Shown here piece after piece: positions 9,052-18,066 of a DNA stretch of 64,000 bases (within the stretch, counting starts at the first letter, position 1; the number at the start of each line of letters is the position of its first letter). A program made the position numbers and the translations under genes. Origin of the DNA: CBDCGV01 sp965216955 (lineage in GTDB: Bacteria; Bacteroidota; Bacteroidia; Chitinophagales; JADIYW01); assembly GCA_965216955.1 (NCBI GenBank), contig CBDCGV010000018.1, positions 496,001 to 560,000 on the forward strand, written 5' to 3'. The notes beneath the pieces were generated by a model, which saw only the letters and a program-made list of their open reading frames with translations, had not been told where the DNA came from and searched no databases.

Positions 9052-9949
9052 AACTTATTTTTTTTCTTGACCAAAAAGTTGCAAGTGTTAAACCAGAAAT
9101 TATATGCCAAACGCCCCAAAAAGCAGCAATAACTGCCATGCCTCCTAATCCATTAAAAAAATTAAAAATTAAAATAAGACCAAGTCCTGAATTTTGAATA
9201 CCTACCTCAAGTGCTACTGCCCTCCTATTATATTCTTCTAACCCAGCAATCCAAGAAATCACATACCCCATTATAAAAGCTGCAGCATTAATAGAAATGA
9301 CTAACATGGCTAAATATCCAAGATGTCCTTTAAAATATTTGAAGTTTACTACTACCGCAAAAACTATAAACGCAGCAAAGAAAAGGATAGAGAATATTTT
9401 CATTCCTTTTTTTAGCTTATTGGCCAAATCAGGATATTTACTTGACAAAAACAATCCTGCACTTAGAGGAACAAGCATCAACACAAGAATTAAAAAAAAC
9501 ATTCTTAATGGATCTAATGAGATTTCGGTTAGTAACGATCTCGTTTGAGGATTTATAGATCCCCAAAAAGTTATGTTCAAAGGGGTCATAATCGTTGCCA
9601 AAGCAGTAGAAAAAGCAGACATAGATATAGACAATGCTGCATTACCTTTTGCCAACAAGGTCATAAAATTGGAAATATTTCCACCCGGACATGCCGAAAC
9701 AAGTAACATCCCAAGCGCAATACTTGGGATAGGTTTAAAAATATATAGCAATCCAAAAGTTAGCGCAGGTAATAATAGAAATTGGCTAAAAGACCCAATT
9801 ATGAAAGGCTTAGGTGCTTTCATAATTTTTTTAAAATCCTCTATTTTTAAATCTAATGACACCCCAAACACAATAAGACCTAAAATAACGTTTAGTAGAT
9901 TAAGTGTAAAAGGATTAAAATTTAAGGTTATCTCATCAATTGAAGACAT
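9044..9949 (-). CDS. Bile acid:sodium symporter (SBF/BASS) family transporter
   Basis: A 301-residue membrane protein with about nine to ten hydrophobic segments. The motif LVSACPGGNISN is the sodium-binding crossover region of the SBF/BASS family, and EVGIQNSGLG is the second conserved helix break. These carriers import organic anions (bile acids, pyruvate, pantoate, other 2-keto acids) with Na+. It lies between the flavin monooxygenase (2-base gap) and the epimerase (8-base overlap), so it probably moves the substrate or product of those enzymes across the inner membrane. The actual solute is unknown. Confidence 0.88.
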   Translation of the reverse strand: MSSIDEITLNFNPFTLNLLNVILGLIVFGVSLDLKIEDFKKIMKAPKPFIIGSFSQFLLLPALTFGLLYIFKPIPSIALGMLLVSACPGGNISNFMTLLAKGNAALSISMSAFSTALATIMTPLNITFWGSINPQTRSLLTEISLDPLRMFFLILVLMLVPLSAGLFLSSKYPDLANKLKKGMKIFSILFFAAFIVFAVVVNFKYFKGHLGYLAMLVISINAAAFIMGYVISWIAGLEEYNRRAVALEVGIQNSGLGLILIFNFFNGLGGMAVIAAFWGVWHIISGLTLATFWSRKKISYA

Positions 9950-9951
9950 AT

Positions 9952-11295
9952 CTATTTAAGCATGTTTGAATGTTTTTCAAGTGCTTTAAGATACGTTTGT
10001 TTATGAACATAATATGCCATCCTATCGACTTCCATATATTTAACCCCTCCTCTTAAATCCGGTATTTTACCAGTTACTTTTTTTCTTAAATTAACTGCTT
10101 TTCCACTTTTGTTATTTTTCGCCTCAATATATTTAGCTACCAACTTAGCCTGATCATCTCTACCGTGCCATCCTAATCCTGTGGCTTCTACCATTCCTAA
10201 GACAAATAAGTTATCATGATGTGGTGTAAAAATATTCAGATAAAGCTGAGGGGCCTTACTTTCCGAGGGCCAATTTAAATGTGATTGATCAATAAAAGGG
10301 TAATTCAATTTATACCCTGTTGCTAAAAGCACCATATCGTATGCTTCACTTGATCCATCTTTAAAACGAACTAAATCACCATCAAAACTATCTATATCTC
10401 TTTTAATATGTACATCTCCATGTCCTAAATGGTATAATACTAAGGTGTTTACAATAGGATGCGATTCATATAATTTATGATCAGGCTTAGGGAATCCAAG
10501 TTTTTGTGGGTTGGGCACAAAGAAAGTTTTTAATAGGAAATTATCCACTTTTTGTTTTAGAAAACTAGGCATCTGAACCAAACCACCTAATGTATCAGCA
10601 GGTTTTCCAAATAAATATTTTGGCACAAAATGGTATCCTCGACGTACACTTAAGTCTACTTTAGCAGCTCTATGAACTGCATCTACTACAATATCACAAC
10701 CACTATTACCGGCACCAACGACTAATACCCGCTTCCCTTCAAAAATATCGGCTGTTTTATATTTGGAAGAATGCATAATTTCTCCAGTAAATTCTCCCGG
10801 AATGTGTGGCTCATTAGGACATGATAGACAACCATTAGCGATGATGACCCCTTTGTACAAATTTGAATCTCCATGATTCGTTGTTACTTCCCAAAACTCG
10901 CCTTTGGGTTTAACTGATTCAATTTTTGTGTTAAAATAATAGTCTTCATACAAATTAAATGCTTGGCAAAAATCTTTGAAATACTTAAATACTTCCGAAT
11001 GATGGGGATAGTCTGCCACGTCTTCTCTCATTGGAAAATCTTTGAACTCCGTCATTTTCTTTGAAGAAATTAAATGCGCTGACTCATAAACGGTACTGTA
11101 TTCATTGTTAATATTCCAAAGGCCGCCAAACTCAGAAGCCGCTTCATAGCCATCATATGGAATATTGAGCATTTTCAAATTCCTTGCGCCTGAAATACCT
11201 GCAGGCCCTCCTCCTATAACAGCGTACTTGTTTTCTGTATCTACAAAAGTTCTTTTTACCTTTTTGTTTATTTCTGCTGGAATAACATTTTGCAT
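9952..11295 (-). CDS. Flavin-containing monooxygenase (class B)
   Basis: A 447-residue protein with an FAD site GGGPAG (residues 28-33), followed at 169-179 by FTGEIMHSSKY, an exact match to the FMO/Baeyer-Villiger fingerprint FxGxxxHxxxY, and an NADPH site GAGNSG (194-199). LLATGYKLNYPF is the conserved ATGY motif. Class B monooxygenases oxygenate N or S atoms or insert oxygen next to ketones. It is the first gene of a four-gene operon with an SBF carrier, an epimerase-type SDR and a classical SDR. A ketone-to-ester step fits the two dehydrogenases, but trimethylamine-type N-oxidation cannot be excluded. Confidence 0.9.
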   Translation of the reverse strand: MQNVIPAEINKKVKRTFVDTENKYAVIGGGPAGISGARNLKMLNIPYDGYEAASEFGGLWNINNEYSTVYESAHLISSKKMTEFKDFPMREDVADYPHHSEVFKYFKDFCQAFNLYEDYYFNTKIESVKPKGEFWEVTTNHGDSNLYKGVIIANGCLSCPNEPHIPGEFTGEIMHSSKYKTADIFEGKRVLVVGAGNSGCDIVVDAVHRAAKVDLSVRRGYHFVPKYLFGKPADTLGGLVQMPSFLKQKVDNFLLKTFFVPNPQKLGFPKPDHKLYESHPIVNTLVLYHLGHGDVHIKRDIDSFDGDLVRFKDGSSEAYDMVLLATGYKLNYPFIDQSHLNWPSESKAPQLYLNIFTPHHDNLFVLGMVEATGLGWHGRDDQAKLVAKYIEAKNNKSGKAVNLRKKVTGKIPDLRGGVKYMEVDRMAYYVHKQTYLKALEKHSNMLK

Positions 11296-11371
11296 AGCTT
11301 AACTGTTTGCTCGAAGATACGCACGTAACTTTTTGAATGCTTTGATCTTTATCAAGTTCGTTTTAGACGGT

Positions 11372-12268
11372 TTATTTGTTGACGTTTATCAAGTCTTGTT
11401 CTTTTTTCTTAAATCTGAGGTTTGATCTAATTCCTAAATTAAATGCCCCATAATTTCGCTGTAATTTATCAGAACTAAAACCTATATGTATTCCAAACAT
11501 CAACCGACAATAATCCGGTCCAGCTCCAAACCCAGTATATACTTCACTAAGAAAAAAACTTTTATTTTGTTGATAGTACACCATGGGATTTAATGCAGTG
11601 TTATCTTCCGTAAAAGCCTGTTGTACAAGCTCTAATTTTGGGTCGTAACGAAACAAATTTTGATAAGCAAAACTCACGGCAGTATGAAATTCAAACCAAT
11701 CATTTTGTACACTAAAAGATGGCTGCACAAAAAATCTAAAAAAGCTTTCGTCAATTTTATAATACCCCAAGTCAAATCGCTCATGTAAAAAAATAATAAA
11801 AAGATCTTGCGGAGTTTGAATGACGAACAAGTCGTGAAATCCTTGATCTACCTCTACATAATTTTGACTAAAAGATAACCCAATCCCCCCTTTTATATCA
11901 AAACCGTAATCTACTTTTTTATCACTTGTATAATTTTTATAGTAATTGAAGTAAGGCGCAACATAGTTCGACTTGAATGGTTTATATGTACTAAATTTAT
12001 AATTGCTTCCAATTGAAAATTGATTGGTTACTGCATATTCACTTTGAAAATCAAAAGCCATTACCCTTTCAAATTCATAACGAACATTCTCGCCATAATT
12101 ATCCCATCCATTATATGTTTGATAGTTGGCCGATAAACTAAACTCCTTCTTTTCCTTAATGGATGATGGTGCCGTAATGATAGGCTGCACTGAGGTTGCC
12201 GTGGTATAAATTCTTGTGCAAGCACTACTTATAAAAAGTAGTATAATAAAATATTTGGAAGTTCTCAT
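11372..12268 (-). CDS. Outer-membrane beta-barrel lipoprotein-like hypothetical protein
   Basis: A 298-residue protein with a short hydrophobic signal and a likely lipobox, SSAC, at Cys16. The rest has many alternating aromatic strands (for example NQFSIGSNYKFSTYKP and YTGFGAGPDYCRLMFGIHIGF), the usual picture of a small beta-barrel. No conserved domain is recognised. It is followed upstream on the same strand, 8 bases away, by a small coiled-coil protein gene, so both may form one transcript. Position in the outer membrane is inferred from composition. Confidence 0.6.
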   Translation of the reverse strand: MRTSKYFIILLFISSACTRIYTTATSVQPIITAPSSIKEKKEFSLSANYQTYNGWDNYGENVRYEFERVMAFDFQSEYAVTNQFSIGSNYKFSTYKPFKSNYVAPYFNYYKNYTSDKKVDYGFDIKGGIGLSFSQNYVEVDQGFHDLFVIQTPQDLFIIFLHERFDLGYYKIDESFFRFFVQPSFSVQNDWFEFHTAVSFAYQNLFRYDPKLELVQQAFTEDNTALNPMVYYQQNKSFFLSEVYTGFGAGPDYCRLMFGIHIGFSSDKLQRNYGAFNLGIRSNLRFKKKEQDLINVNK

Positions 12269-12276
12269 TAAACCAC

Positions 12277-12588
12277 CTAGTTAAGATCAATATCTTGGTT
12301 TAATTTTTTCAAATTTTCTCCAACATTATCTAAATCTTTTGATAGTTCGTCTAAACCCCTTTGAATAGAATCTAGCTCTGTCTTCATTTCCGTATTGATC
12401 TTATTATTGAGTTCTTCCAACTGCTTTTTTTCTCTTTCAATACGTTCTTCCAATTGCTGTCTGCCCAAATCTCGAATAAATTCTTGTTGTTTTTTCTTTC
12501 TTTTATTATCTGCAACAGAACGCATCATAAAACCAATAGACATGATGATTGCCATCATTCCAACTGCTACTCTAACTTTTCTATTCAT
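12277..12588 (-). CDS. Small membrane-anchored coiled-coil protein
   Basis: A 103-residue protein. Residues 1-22 are a basic start plus a hydrophobic segment (VGMMAIIMSIGFMM) that may be an uncleaved anchor. From about residue 30 to the end the sequence is strongly charged with heptad-like Leu/Ile spacing (QLEERIEREKKQLEELNNKI, then LDELSKDLDNVGENLKKLN), a coiled coil. Function unknown. It lies 8 bases before the barrel lipoprotein gene on the same strand and 47 bases after the Crp/Fnr regulator gene, which reads the same way. Confidence 0.6.
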   Translation of the reverse strand: MNRKVRVAVGMMAIIMSIGFMMRSVADNKRKKKQQEFIRDLGRQQLEERIEREKKQLEELNNKINTEMKTELDSIQRGLDELSKDLDNVGENLKKLNQDIDLN

Positions 12589-12635
12589 ATTGTTTATTTT
12601 TTAATCAAGAACCTAGATTAATCCAAATTCTAACA

Positions 12636-13232
12636 CTACATACTCATTTTTTTTCTTATTCTACTTAAAGTTTCAGGTTTAACCCCAAGTATAGATGCGA
12701 TATATTGCAATGGTATATACCTCAATAATTCGGGCTGCTCAATAGATAGTGCCTTGTATCTTTCTTCTGCGGTTAATGAAATTAGTGCCAATATTCTTTT
12801 TTCCAATAAAAGATGACTTCTTTCAATCGCCATCCTACCAATCGTTTCCCAATGGTGATATTTACGATACAAGGCTTCTATATCTTCTTTAGTAACCACC
12901 AATGCTTGTACATGGGTAATGGCTTGAATATTTTCCAAGGATGATTCTTGCATGATAAAGCTAGAAAGTGCTGTCACAAAAGCATCTTTTAAAAGCACAA
13001 ATCGCGTAATATCATTACCATTAATATTGTAAAATGAGCGTACCGCTCCATCTAATATAAAGGCAATCTCCTTACAGGTATTTCCTCCTTTATGTAAAAA
13101 TTCGTTGCGTTTATATTCTCGATATCTAAAATAAGGAACTGCCGCTTCAAAATCCTCATCGTCGATAATATTGAACTGATCGAGAAATTTTCTAAACTTA
13201 TCTAACTGTTCTACTCTAGTAAATTTCGCCAT
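12636..13232 (-). CDS. Crp/Fnr-family transcriptional regulator
   Basis: A 198-residue regulator with an N-terminal cyclic nucleotide-binding beta-roll (about residues 15-125) and a C-terminal helix-turn-helix, IPLQYIASILGVKPETLSRIRKK. It is the short Bacteroidota Crp/Fnr type, without an obvious Cys set for a Fe-S cluster, so it is not an Fnr oxygen sensor. The canonical cAMP-phosphate loop is not seen either. Upstream on the same strand, TTG and TATTTTG about 20 bases apart may form its promoter. It could act on the two envelope genes just downstream, but no operator is visible. Confidence 0.87.
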   Translation of the reverse strand: MAKFTRVEQLDKFRKFLDQFNIIDDEDFEAAVPYFRYREYKRNEFLHKGGNTCKEIAFILDGAVRSFYNINGNDITRFVLLKDAFVTALSSFIMQESSLENIQAITHVQALVVTKEDIEALYRKYHHWETIGRMAIERSHLLLEKRILALISLTAEERYKALSIEQPELLRYIPLQYIASILGVKPETLSRIRKKMSM

Positions 13233-13316
13233 AAAACTCCATCTGTATTAGCAAAATACGAATTTGACTTTCTTATTGCAAATGCTTCGGAAAGAAGTTC
13301 AAAAAGTAAAAGTTAT

Positions 13317-13973
13317 TCAACCAATTTTAATCACTTGGTTGTCAGCAATGGCAAATACGCGACTGTCTTTTGAGGGCTTTATTCTATATGTTCCAGTAAA
13401 GCTTCCAAATGCAGGTAAAATAGCTTGCTTTTTATCGAAATAAAAACATGGTAATCTCAATGATTGTTTTCCTTTTCCTATCAAACGAACACATGGATGA
13501 ATATGTCCGCATATATTAAACTCCTGCTCTCCTATTTCATTAAGAAGCAATGGTTCATGCGTAAAAACAAATGGATCTATTTTGAGACGATCTTCAAAAA
13601 CTGAAAGTCCCACATTTAGATACTTCTCTTTTTCAAATAAATCATGATTCCCTAAAACCAAGTCAAAACGAATATTATTATCAAATTTAGACATCCATTT
13701 AACAAAAGCATTCCATTCTCTATTTTCAACGCTATGGAACAAATCACCCAGAAAAATAACACGGTTTGGTTTATATAGCATTAGCAAACCATTTAATCTT
13801 GCAATATTTTCTTTCTGTACCGCATTTGGAATCGCAATACCAGATTTTCTAAAATGACTTACCTTTCCCAAGTGAATATCAGAAACAATTAAAATAGATT
13901 GCTCTTGCCAAAGCATAGCTTTTTGTGGAAGCAATCTTTGGTTTTGCCCGTTTAGAGTTATAATTTGTTTCAT
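13317..13973 (-). CDS. pdeM: PdeM-like metallophosphoesterase (DNA-damage-linked endonuclease)
   Basis: A 218-residue calcineurin-like phosphoesterase with the five metal motifs in order: SDIHLGK, GDLFHS, LGNHD, THEP and GHIHP. This is the layout of the ligase-associated DNA damage response endonuclease PdeM. In many genomes pdeM sits with an ATP-dependent DNA ligase, an Lhr-like helicase and an exonuclease; none of these is here, so it is a solitary copy or the others are elsewhere. It starts head to head with the DUF1304 gene, 18 bases apart. Confidence 0.8.
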   Translation of the reverse strand: MKQIITLNGQNQRLLPQKAMLWQEQSILIVSDIHLGKVSHFRKSGIAIPNAVQKENIARLNGLLMLYKPNRVIFLGDLFHSVENREWNAFVKWMSKFDNNIRFDLVLGNHDLFEKEKYLNVGLSVFEDRLKIDPFVFTHEPLLLNEIGEQEFNICGHIHPCVRLIGKGKQSLRLPCFYFDKKQAILPAFGSFTGTYRIKPSKDSRVFAIADNQVIKIG

Positions 13974-13991
13974 GAATTAAAAAACAAAATA

Positions 13992-14354
13992 ATGCATTTA
14001 ATAGCAAAAATTTTCATCGGCATAGTAGCACTAGAACATTTATACATTCTATGGTTAGAAATGTTTGCCTGGACAACTAGGGGGCCTAAAGTTTTTAATA
14101 CTTTTCCGAGGGACTTGTTTGAGCCCACTAAAGCATTGGCGGCCAATCAGGGATTGTACAATGGATTTCTTGCTGCTGGCTTAATTTGGGCTCTATTAAT
14201 TAAAAATACTCTTTGGGCAGAAAATGTCTCTATATTTTTCTTGGGATGTGTTATAGTTGCCGGGATTTATGGAGCGATTTCCGCTCATCCAAAAATATTC
14301 TTCGTTCAAGGAATGCCGGCAGTAATTGCCTTAGTGCTTGTACTTATTCTATAA
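13992..14354 (+). CDS. DUF1304 integral membrane protein
   Basis: A 120-residue, four-helix membrane protein. The sequence ALEHLYILWLEMFAW followed by FEPTKALAANQGLYNGFLAAGL is the DUF1304 signature. ATG 13992 is preferred; a TTG at 13965 in frame would overlap the divergent pdeM coding start and add nine polar residues not usual in the family. Function is unknown for the whole family. The gene is divergent from pdeM and converges on a DUF6263-like lipoprotein gene 16 bases away. Confidence 0.85.
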   Translation: MHLIAKIFIGIVALEHLYILWLEMFAWTTRGPKVFNTFPRDLFEPTKALAANQGLYNGFLAAGLIWALLIKNTLWAENVSIFFLGCVIVAGIYGAISAHPKIFFVQGMPAVIALVLVLIL

Positions 14355-14370
14355 AGGAAATAATCAAATA

Positions 14371-15273
14371 CTAAAGCTTTTTACCTTCAACAACAATATC
14401 TGAAGTAATAGACATTGGTATTTCCATCCCTTGCGCTTTCACCAACTGATCTAAATTCTGATGAATTTTAGATTTAATTGTTAATCCAGAAGGTATATCC
14501 ACTTCAATAGTACCGCTTTGTGTCCCACTCATTTCTATTTCAGCACCAGGAAGTACCATGTTTTCTTTTTCACCTGCCTCAATTGTGGAGTTAACTTCGA
14601 GTTTAGCTATATTTCCAACAACAGATTTCAACTTATAATCATTCTTAATTACCATATGTATTGGAGCCTCTATATCCATTTGCACTTCCCATGTATCCCC
14701 TACCTTTACCGGTTCTTTTGGAAAAACTTTAAAACCATTTTCCATTGTTTTAGCAATAGCTTCTTCGCTAAATTGTCCCTTCATATTTTGCGCCACCATT
14801 TCTCCTCCAGCACCAACATTTTCCATCATTGCCTCTAATAATTCCTCTATACCATCCACATCTACAACATTTCCTTCTCCGTCAACATCTATAACAAAGG
14901 ATTGGTTTACCATTGATCCCATTACATCCCTTAAGATATTTGAAGAGTCTGTAGTTGCATCTTCTGAATCATAAGACAAATCCATAAAACCATTTTTGTT
15001 AATCATCTTTATTCGATCATAAGTAGTTTTAATGGTTTTAATCCCCTCTTTGTCGTCAATTACATTAAAACTATACCCCATTAACATTTCTTGGTCCATT
15101 TCCAATTTTTGACCCATCATTTCCTGATTGATCTTTTGACTAGTTGTAAAAGTATAGTAATAATTTTGTCCTTTTTCAAGGTTAAACTTTAACTCAATAG
15201 GGTCATTTGATTTACAAGAAATCAATAAAAAAAACATCCCGTAAACCATAAAAAACTTGAACCAATTTTTCAT
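14371..15273 (-). CDS. DUF6263-like lipoprotein
   Basis: A 300-residue protein with a lipoprotein signal ending LLISC (Cys20). The start of the mature part, ELKFNLEKGQNYYYTFTTSQKINQEMMGQ, and the mid-region KVFPKEPVKVGDTW are what I recall from DUF6263 proteins of Bacteroidota, which resemble LolA/LppX-like beta folds; the family name is from memory. Residues 110-170 are Met-rich. The protein likely sits in the periplasm facing a membrane. It converges on the DUF1304 gene and follows pntB on the same strand after 56 bases. Function unknown. Confidence 0.7.
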   Translation of the reverse strand: MKNWFKFFMVYGMFFLLISCKSNDPIELKFNLEKGQNYYYTFTTSQKINQEMMGQKLEMDQEMLMGYSFNVIDDKEGIKTIKTTYDRIKMINKNGFMDLSYDSEDATTDSSNILRDVMGSMVNQSFVIDVDGEGNVVDVDGIEELLEAMMENVGAGGEMVAQNMKGQFSEEAIAKTMENGFKVFPKEPVKVGDTWEVQMDIEAPIHMVIKNDYKLKSVVGNIAKLEVNSTIEAGEKENMVLPGAEIEMSGTQSGTIEVDIPSGLTIKSKIHQNLDQLVKAQGMEIPMSITSDIVVEGKKL

Positions 15274-15329
15274 ATATCAGATTTTAATTCACACCTTAAT
15301 TAAGCGGTATGATTAATAAAGATTACCTA

Positions 15330-16736
15330 CTATAGGTTTTTAATTTCTGCAGCTAACTCTTGCAAAGAGTTTTTAGCATCACCAAACAACATACCAGTAT
15401 TGCTTTTAAAGAACAGCGGATTTTGAATACCAGCATAACCAGGCTTCATACTTCTTTTAAACACAACTACATTTTTTGCTTGCTCTACATTCAGTACCGG
15501 CATTCCATATATAGGACTTCCTGGATCATCATTTGCAGCAGGGTTTACAACATCATTTGCACCAATAACCAAAACAACATCCGTTGTAGGGAATTGCGGA
15601 TTGGCATCGTCCATTTCCAACAGTTGAGGGTATGGAACATCCGCTTCTGCTAACAAAACATTCATATGTCCAGGCATTCGACCTGCCACCGGGTGAATCG
15701 CATATTTAACTTCTACGCCATTAGATTCTAATAATTTCCCAACCTCATGAACGGCATGTTGAGCTTGAGCTACTGCTAAACCGTAACCAGGAACAACAAT
15801 AACTTTTTCAGCATAGTAACACATAATTGCGGTATCAACGATATTCACTTCTTTATGAACTTGTTCTCCTTCAACGCCTTTAGATCCTCCTCCTGAAGCT
15901 CCAAAAGCTCCAATCAGTACATTCATAAGCGACCTATTCATCGCTTTACACATCAAAACAGTTAAAATGATACCGGCAGAACCTACCAAAATACCACCAG
16001 TAATCATAGATTGATTGTTGAAAAGCAACCCAGTGAATGTTGCTGCGATTCCGGTAAAAGAATTTAAAAGCGAGATTACTACTGGCATATCTGCGCCACC
16101 AATTGGCAATACAAACAACACACCATAAATTAATGCTAAGCCACATAAAATGTATAAATGCATAGGATTAGGCTGCTCTCCAATTATTAGTAGTACGCCT
16201 AAAAGAATCATGCCAGCGATCAACAACAGATTTATCATTTGCTGTCCAGGAAGTACTTTATCCTTAATTTTTCCTTGCAGTTTACCATAAGCGATGATAC
16301 TTCCTGTAAAGGCTGTGCCACCTATAATGATTCCCATAATTAAAGAAATGTATTGTCCCATTGCTCCCATTCCAGAAGCCCCATTATTTATTAGGTTATA
16401 AAATTCTCCTATAGCAATAGCTAATGATGCAGCTCCCCCCATACCATTGAAAAAGGAAACCATTTCAGGCATTGCTGTCATCTTAACCGTTTTAGCCATG
16501 TAACCTCCGACCATTCCTCCAATGCCAATGGCGACAAATACAAAAAGGTAATTAATCAATTGTGCTTGTGCTTGAAAGCCTATAATAATTATTGTGGACA
16601 CCATTGCTAGAATCATCCCAAATGCTGCAACAGCATTACCCTTTTTTGCAGAATCTGGTGAACTTTGCAATTTAAGACCCCAAATGAAAGCTACTGCCGC
16701 TATCAAATAAACTATTTGTAATATATATTCAGTCAT
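15330..16736 (-). CDS. pntB: NAD(P) transhydrogenase subunit beta
   Basis: A 468-residue protein. Residues 1-265 have about nine membrane helices that form the beta part of the proton channel (domain II); residues 290-468 are the NADP(H)-binding domain III, with VPGYGLAVAQAQHAV, HPVAGRMPGHMNVLLAEA and VIGANDVVNPAA, all conserved. The enzyme reduces NADP+ with NADH, driven by proton flow. It begins at the usual PntB N-terminus (EYILQIVYLIAAVAFIWGL), so it does not contain a fused alpha-2 region. It is 16 bases downstream of pntA. Confidence 0.95.
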   Translation of the reverse strand: MTEYILQIVYLIAAVAFIWGLKLQSSPDSAKKGNAVAAFGMILAMVSTIIIIGFQAQAQLINYLFVFVAIGIGGMVGGYMAKTVKMTAMPEMVSFFNGMGGAASLAIAIGEFYNLINNGASGMGAMGQYISLIMGIIIGGTAFTGSIIAYGKLQGKIKDKVLPGQQMINLLLIAGMILLGVLLIIGEQPNPMHLYILCGLALIYGVLFVLPIGGADMPVVISLLNSFTGIAATFTGLLFNNQSMITGGILVGSAGIILTVLMCKAMNRSLMNVLIGAFGASGGGSKGVEGEQVHKEVNIVDTAIMCYYAEKVIVVPGYGLAVAQAQHAVHEVGKLLESNGVEVKYAIHPVAGRMPGHMNVLLAEADVPYPQLLEMDDANPQFPTTDVVLVIGANDVVNPAANDDPGSPIYGMPVLNVEQAKNVVVFKRSMKPGYAGIQNPLFFKSNTGMLFGDAKNSLQELAAEIKNL

Positions 16737-16752
16737 GATTTAAATGCTATGC

Positions 16753-17880
16753 TTATTGTAAAGAATTTTGAACACGCTCATTTTTTACTTGCCCCGCATG
16801 TGTAATACATGTTCCTGCAACGATATCATCTTCAAAATTAAGATTAAAATCTCCCTCAGGTGTTAACATCAATTTTAAGAAGTTGATGACATTCTTACCA
16901 TACATTTTACTTGCATCTATAGACATGCTAGAAGGTAGATTGGAATCTCCAATTATACTAACACCGTGTTTTTCAACTATTAGATTGTCTTCTGTCAATT
17001 CACAGTTGCCTCCTGTGGAAGCCGCCAAATCAACAATCACAGATCCTGATTTCATGGCCTCTACCGTTTCTTTTTTTATTAAAATTGGCGCTCGTCTGCC
17101 AGGAATTTGAGCCGTACAAATCACTACATCCGATTTGATTGCATGGTCCTGAATAACTTGAGATTGTTTCTTTTTAAACTCCTCCGTTTGTTCTACAGCA
17201 TATCCTCCTGCGGCCTTATCTTCTGTTGCTCCTTCTACCTCAACAAACTTAGCTCCCAAACTCATTACCTCCTCTTTAACAGCAGAGCGTACATCAAAGG
17301 CTTCCACAACTGCACCCAAACGACGAGCAGTTGCAATGGCCTGCAATCCGGCTACACCTGCTCCCAAAACCAATACTTTAGAAGGCTTTATACTTCCAGC
17401 AGCCGTAATATACATAGGAAAAAAGTGCGGTAATAAACTTGCAGCTTTCAAAACTGCTTTATAACCAGCAACCGATGCCATAGAAGAAAGTACATCCATA
17501 GACTGTGCACGTGTTGTTCTTGGAACAAAATCCATGCTAAAAGAAGTTGTGTTTTTATCTCTTAGTTTTTTAACTAAATCGTGATTCGCCAAAGGTGATA
17601 TCATATTCATCAACACCTGGTTTTGCCCAATTTTATCTACCTCGTCAAGCGACAAAGCATTAATTTGACAAACTACATCTGCTTTTTCAAAAACTTCATT
17701 TCTACTTGCCAACGTTGCACCTACGGCTGTATAATCATCATCTGAATAAAAAGCACGCTCGCCCGCTCCCTGTTCCACAATTGAATCAACATTTAACTTT
17801 TTAAGCTCTGCTATACCTTCGGGAAGCATGGAAACCCTAGTTTCATTTCCCGGTTCTTTAAGAATTCCTATTACCATCAT
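16753..17880 (-). CDS. pntA: NAD(P) transhydrogenase subunit alpha-1 (soluble NAD-binding part)
   Basis: A 375-residue protein that matches only domain I of the alpha subunit: alanine dehydrogenase/PNT fold, with GILKEPGNETRVSM at the start, VLGAGVAGLQAIATARRLGA for NAD binding and VDLAASTGGNCE near the end. It stops after FEDDIVAGTCITHAG, where split PntAA proteins end; the C-terminal membrane helices of a full-length PntA (about 510 residues) are absent. A separate PntAB (about 100 residues) would be expected between this gene and pntB, yet only 16 bases lie there. ATG at 17880 or the next one at 17877 may be used. Confidence 0.93.
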   Translation of the reverse strand: MMVIGILKEPGNETRVSMLPEGIAELKKLNVDSIVEQGAGERAFYSDDDYTAVGATLASRNEVFEKADVVCQINALSLDEVDKIGQNQVLMNMISPLANHDLVKKLRDKNTTSFSMDFVPRTTRAQSMDVLSSMASVAGYKAVLKAASLLPHFFPMYITAAGSIKPSKVLVLGAGVAGLQAIATARRLGAVVEAFDVRSAVKEEVMSLGAKFVEVEGATEDKAAGGYAVEQTEEFKKKQSQVIQDHAIKSDVVICTAQIPGRRAPILIKKETVEAMKSGSVIVDLAASTGGNCELTEDNLIVEKHGVSIIGDSNLPSSMSIDASKMYGKNVINFLKLMLTPEGDFNLNFEDDIVAGTCITHAGQVKNERVQNSLQ

Positions 17881-17897
17881 TGGATTAATTGGTGGTG

Positions 17898-17905
17898 CAA
17901 AGCTA
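17898..17905 (-). promoter_or_regulatory. Candidate -7 box of pntAB operon
   Basis: Read on the minus strand this is TAGCTTTG, an exact match to TAnnTTTG, 17 bases before the pntA ATG. The -33 region has only a weak TTT about 21 bases further up. The rest of the 180-base gap to the divergent rhomboid gene is AT-rich. Confidence 0.4.
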
Positions 17906-18004
17906 AAAAAAACTACTATATGCTATAAAAACTATTCATTAATTTAATCCACACTTAAAAGAAGTTCAAAAGCTTTTGAAAACGAATTAAAAAACAAATG
18001 AACT

Positions 18005-18032
18005 TTGAGTTACAAAAAGTGCTTTACTTTTA
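18005..18032 (+). promoter_or_regulatory. Candidate promoter of the rhomboid gene
   Basis: TTG at 18005-18007 and TACTTTTA at 18025-18032, 17 bases apart, fit the Bacteroidota promoter with one mismatch in the -7 box. The ATG at 18067 is 34 bases downstream, giving a short leader. Confidence 0.45.
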
Positions 18033-18066
18033 TGCTTTAATCATCGGATCCAATCTGAAATAAGTG

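Noticed and set aside
9573..9959. 128-codon frame on the plus strand
   Set aside because: Antisense to the SBF transporter, with no start signal or domain.
13965..13991. TTG start that would lengthen the DUF1304 protein
   Set aside because: It overlaps the divergent pdeM start and adds nine polar residues before the normal family N-terminus at ATG 13992.
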